The notes under the pieces are model-generated. The model had not been told where the DNA came from. It made no database searches and worked only from the letters and a program-made list of their open reading frames with translations. 64,000 bases of DNA from positions 295,592 through 359,591 of the forward strand of contig NZ_JAPWKF010000005.1 in the NCBI RefSeq assembly GCF_028283685.1, in the 5' to 3' direction. Made by a program: the position numbers and the translations under genes. The DNA is from Edaphobacter sp. GTDB lineage: Bacteria; Acidobacteriota; Terriglobia; Terriglobales; Acidobacteriaceae. The first letter of the stretch is position 1; each line of letters opens with the position of its first letter. Shown piece by piece: positions 63,501-64,000 of this stretch.

Positions 63501-63882
63501 GATGATGAGTTCCAGCGCTGTCACCGGCGGTATTGAGGGTGGCGTCACTGGTGGTGCGGTGGGCAACAGCCCCTCGCCAGCCACTGGCCGCGCTCCCCAG
63601 GTGTCTCGCAATTCGTTCCCCGGACCCGGTATCCGCAACATTGATACTCGTCTGAGCCGCAAGTTCACGATCCACGAGGGAGTCAACCTGCAGCTGTCGG
63701 CTGAAGCCTTCAACGTCGTGAACAAAAAGCAGATTATCAGCGTGAGCACGACGGCGTACCAGTATAACGGCGCCACGACGATCGCTCCTTACACCAGCAC
63801 ACCGTTCGGCACGCCGACGTCGACCTCGGGCACGCTTTATGGTCCTCGTCAGCTCCAGTTCACTGCAAGGCTGAACTTCTAA
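60592..63882 (+). CDS. TonB-dependent receptor with carboxypeptidase-regulatory-like domain
   Basis: 1096 residues from ATG 60592 with AGGAG ten bases upstream. Signal peptide RILTVAAAAVLSLVVSLPATAQ. N-terminal GTISGTITDASGAVVPNAVIQV (CarboxypepD_reg-like), then plug domain (ELVSNLPVNGRRYDNF, LIDGANNQQAFFSE, FEFGQAAGGQINAISRNGTN) and a long barrel ending in Phe (LQFTARLNF). Typical of acidobacterial SusC-like/OAR-type receptors that import sugars or other oligomers. The ligand cannot be told. A strong terminator follows. Confidence 0.9.
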   Translation: MNYPPACKRILTVAAAAVLSLVVSLPATAQTAATGTISGTITDASGAVVPNAVIQVINTDTGATRNLTAGTGGEYSSTFLQPGHYELIVAGTGFGKVDRKNLNLTVGQVLSVDLALPAASTSTEVTVTDASPLIDTEKTQVSQTIGQELVSNLPVNGRRYDNFVLLTTNVVPDGSSGLISYRGISGLYNTNLIDGANNQQAFFSEARGRAIGAPYVFSVDSIKEFESSVSGYSAEFGQAAGGQINAISRNGTNTVHGDLFYSLRYPSLNALDPLTKYQGRTNKNPFLLQPAIHQQQQFGGSVGGPIIKDKLFYFFTYDGFRRVQPLLYSSLISSATLAGYACPSPITSTQCDAAKAYINGLSGPAPRTLKQDIFFPRIDWQANGNNHVSAEFNWQNYNLPNGYTTSATATNSSASTNGRADFHERFFISNWESVLTPSMTNALRFQWARDLEVTSANAPGPSVTISGLQGYGMPNALPRGAFPDEHRIQIADTLSKVMGRHTVKVGVDVNLIHDYLANLFQGGGVYSYAALTGQCATGVQAAGCTTISGVPAAFANWVQDVYGVNGGRHWTSFQQVNDPITHIGADDMWNKDVAAFAEDSWKVSNNLTVTAGLRYDLQLVPQPPVPYTNSYNGAASPLGNYYTKTIHTNYTMLQPRVGFAWSPFDGMVVRGGYGIFYGLSSNSTFYATRVENGVFQQAYSLAASTATTNGVTNYSYPTGAPQNIGVLFTPPGLPLAAPFAGAVTPTVNGSAGLQKLSFRGQDPGFTNPYTHSMDLGIEQQLPGHISLSISYVGTRGMRLPYFIDANLPHTNLTRTYTVTNTAGVAQSTVTVPFYSNTLSRPSPNDGGILVGFSGINSWYHSAAISIRKPMSHQLEALINFTWAKTIDGSQVSGQYGTFNGTNTILDPYNLKNPGTLSEYGRSDLDMRGRFVGSLVWQPVVGVANPFLRYAVNGWSLSGSATEQTGLPVTAMMSSSAVTGGIEGGVTGGAVGNSPSPATGRAPQVSRNSFPGPGIRNIDTRLSRKFTIHEGVNLQLSAEAFNVVNKKQIISVSTTAYQYNGATTIAPYTSTPFGTPTSTSGTLYGPRQLQFTARLNF

Positions 63883-63897
63883 AAGACAGCTGCAAAA

Positions 63898-63938
63898 CAC
63901 AAAGAAGAGGCTCCCGCGATGGGAGCCTCTTCTTTGTG
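63898..63938 (+). terminator. Long perfect hairpin terminator after the TonB receptor
   Basis: An 18-bp perfect stem (63898-63915 with 63921-63938; it begins CACAAAGAAGAGG) with a five-base loop. The A/T-rich outer part of the stem means it could also end transcription from the opposite strand, i.e. just past the tRNA gene. Confidence 0.85.
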
Positions 63939-63954
63939 CTAACAATGTCGGAGA

Positions 63955-64000
63955 TGGTGCGCCCGAGAAGATTCGAACTTCTGACCTACAGCTTCGGAGG
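63955..64000 (-). tRNA. tRNA-Arg (anticodon CCG), 3' part only
   Basis: Minus-strand 3' portion of a tRNA cut by the right edge. The visible part holds an anticodon loop CTCCGAA (CCG, decodes CGG), the 3' anticodon stem GCTGT, a five-base variable loop AGGTC, the T-arm AGAAG-TTCGAAT-CTTCT, acceptor 3' strand CGGGCGC and encoded ACCA at the 3' end (63955). The 5' half is outside the window, so pairing cannot be fully checked. Confidence 0.85.

Noticed and set aside
1..64000. CRISPR arrays, prophage, insertion sequences, integrases, toxin-antitoxin pairs
   Set aside because: No regularly spaced repeats, no transposase, integrase or capsid motifs, and no paired short genes of that kind were found. 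IstB-like similarity of the gene at 12443 alone is not enough to call an IS element.

Overview
The window is a GC-rich, gene-dense bacterial chromosome segment that fits the phylum Acidobacteriota, class Terriglobia (the Terriglobus/Granulicella/Edaphobacter group). The reasons are two very large TonB-dependent receptors with N-terminal carboxypeptidase-regulatory-like domains, an acidobacterial-type dispersed repeat (encoded peptide CPPERSDEGAESKDL), DUF2393 and zinc-ribbon proteins that I associate with this group, a KdsA enzyme showing a Gram-negative outer membrane, a PEP-CTERM protein, and menaquinone-type electron-transfer modules. The organism assignment is inference; no rRNA is present. 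No prophage, insertion sequence, CRISPR array or integrase is visible.

Layout. 1-13.4 kb: a partial membrane protein, a 5-TM protein, TldD protease, a soluble histidine kinase with a cyclic-nucleotide-binding-like sensor, a FosA-like glyoxalase-fold enzyme, an exported protein, an Rv2525c-like secreted hydrolase, a DinB/YfiT enzyme, a GNAT enzyme, a putative PD-(D/E)XK protein, a flavin amine oxidase, a frameshifted tRNA-dihydrouridine synthase, ribosomal protein L31, a DnaC-like ATPase and a 59-residue membrane protein. 13.5-20 kb: DUF2393 protein, OmpA-like protein, kdsA, and an exported alpha-galactosidase-like glycosidase followed by a KbaZ/GatZ tagatose-bisphosphate aldolase subunit. 19.9-28.8 kb: a formate dehydrogenase plus DUF1641 pair resembling ForCE, CCA-adding enzyme, tsaD, cysS and an EamA exporter. 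29-33.2 kb: a Spy-like periplasmic protein and a likely metal-uptake operon (His/Cys exported protein, TonB receptor, MerC). 34.3-41.4 kb: GGDEF enzyme, moaA, and an etfB-etfA-EMR operon preceded by a promoter whose spacer holds a FadR(TetR)-like palindrome.

41.5-52.4 kb: SIMPL protein, hexapeptide acyltransferase, M50 protease, a trpS with an unexplained ~170-residue C-terminal extension, scpA, PEP-CTERM protein, pit, scpB, rluB and msrA. 52.8-64 kb: DEAD-box helicase, a YbiT-like ABC-F gene split by a 1-nt frameshift, rocD, a Gfo/Idh/MocA-SDR pair, a DUF2237 protein, a second TonB-dependent receptor, and the 3' part of a tRNA-Arg(CCG) running off the right edge.

The most useful leads are the FadR-like operator inside the ETF operon promoter, the trpS fusion, the PD-(D/E)XK protein, the dus gene carrying both a repeat insertion and a frameshift, and a set of genes with a -10-like box directly before the start codon, which suggests leaderless mRNAs. 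Most other genes are ordinary housekeeping genes.
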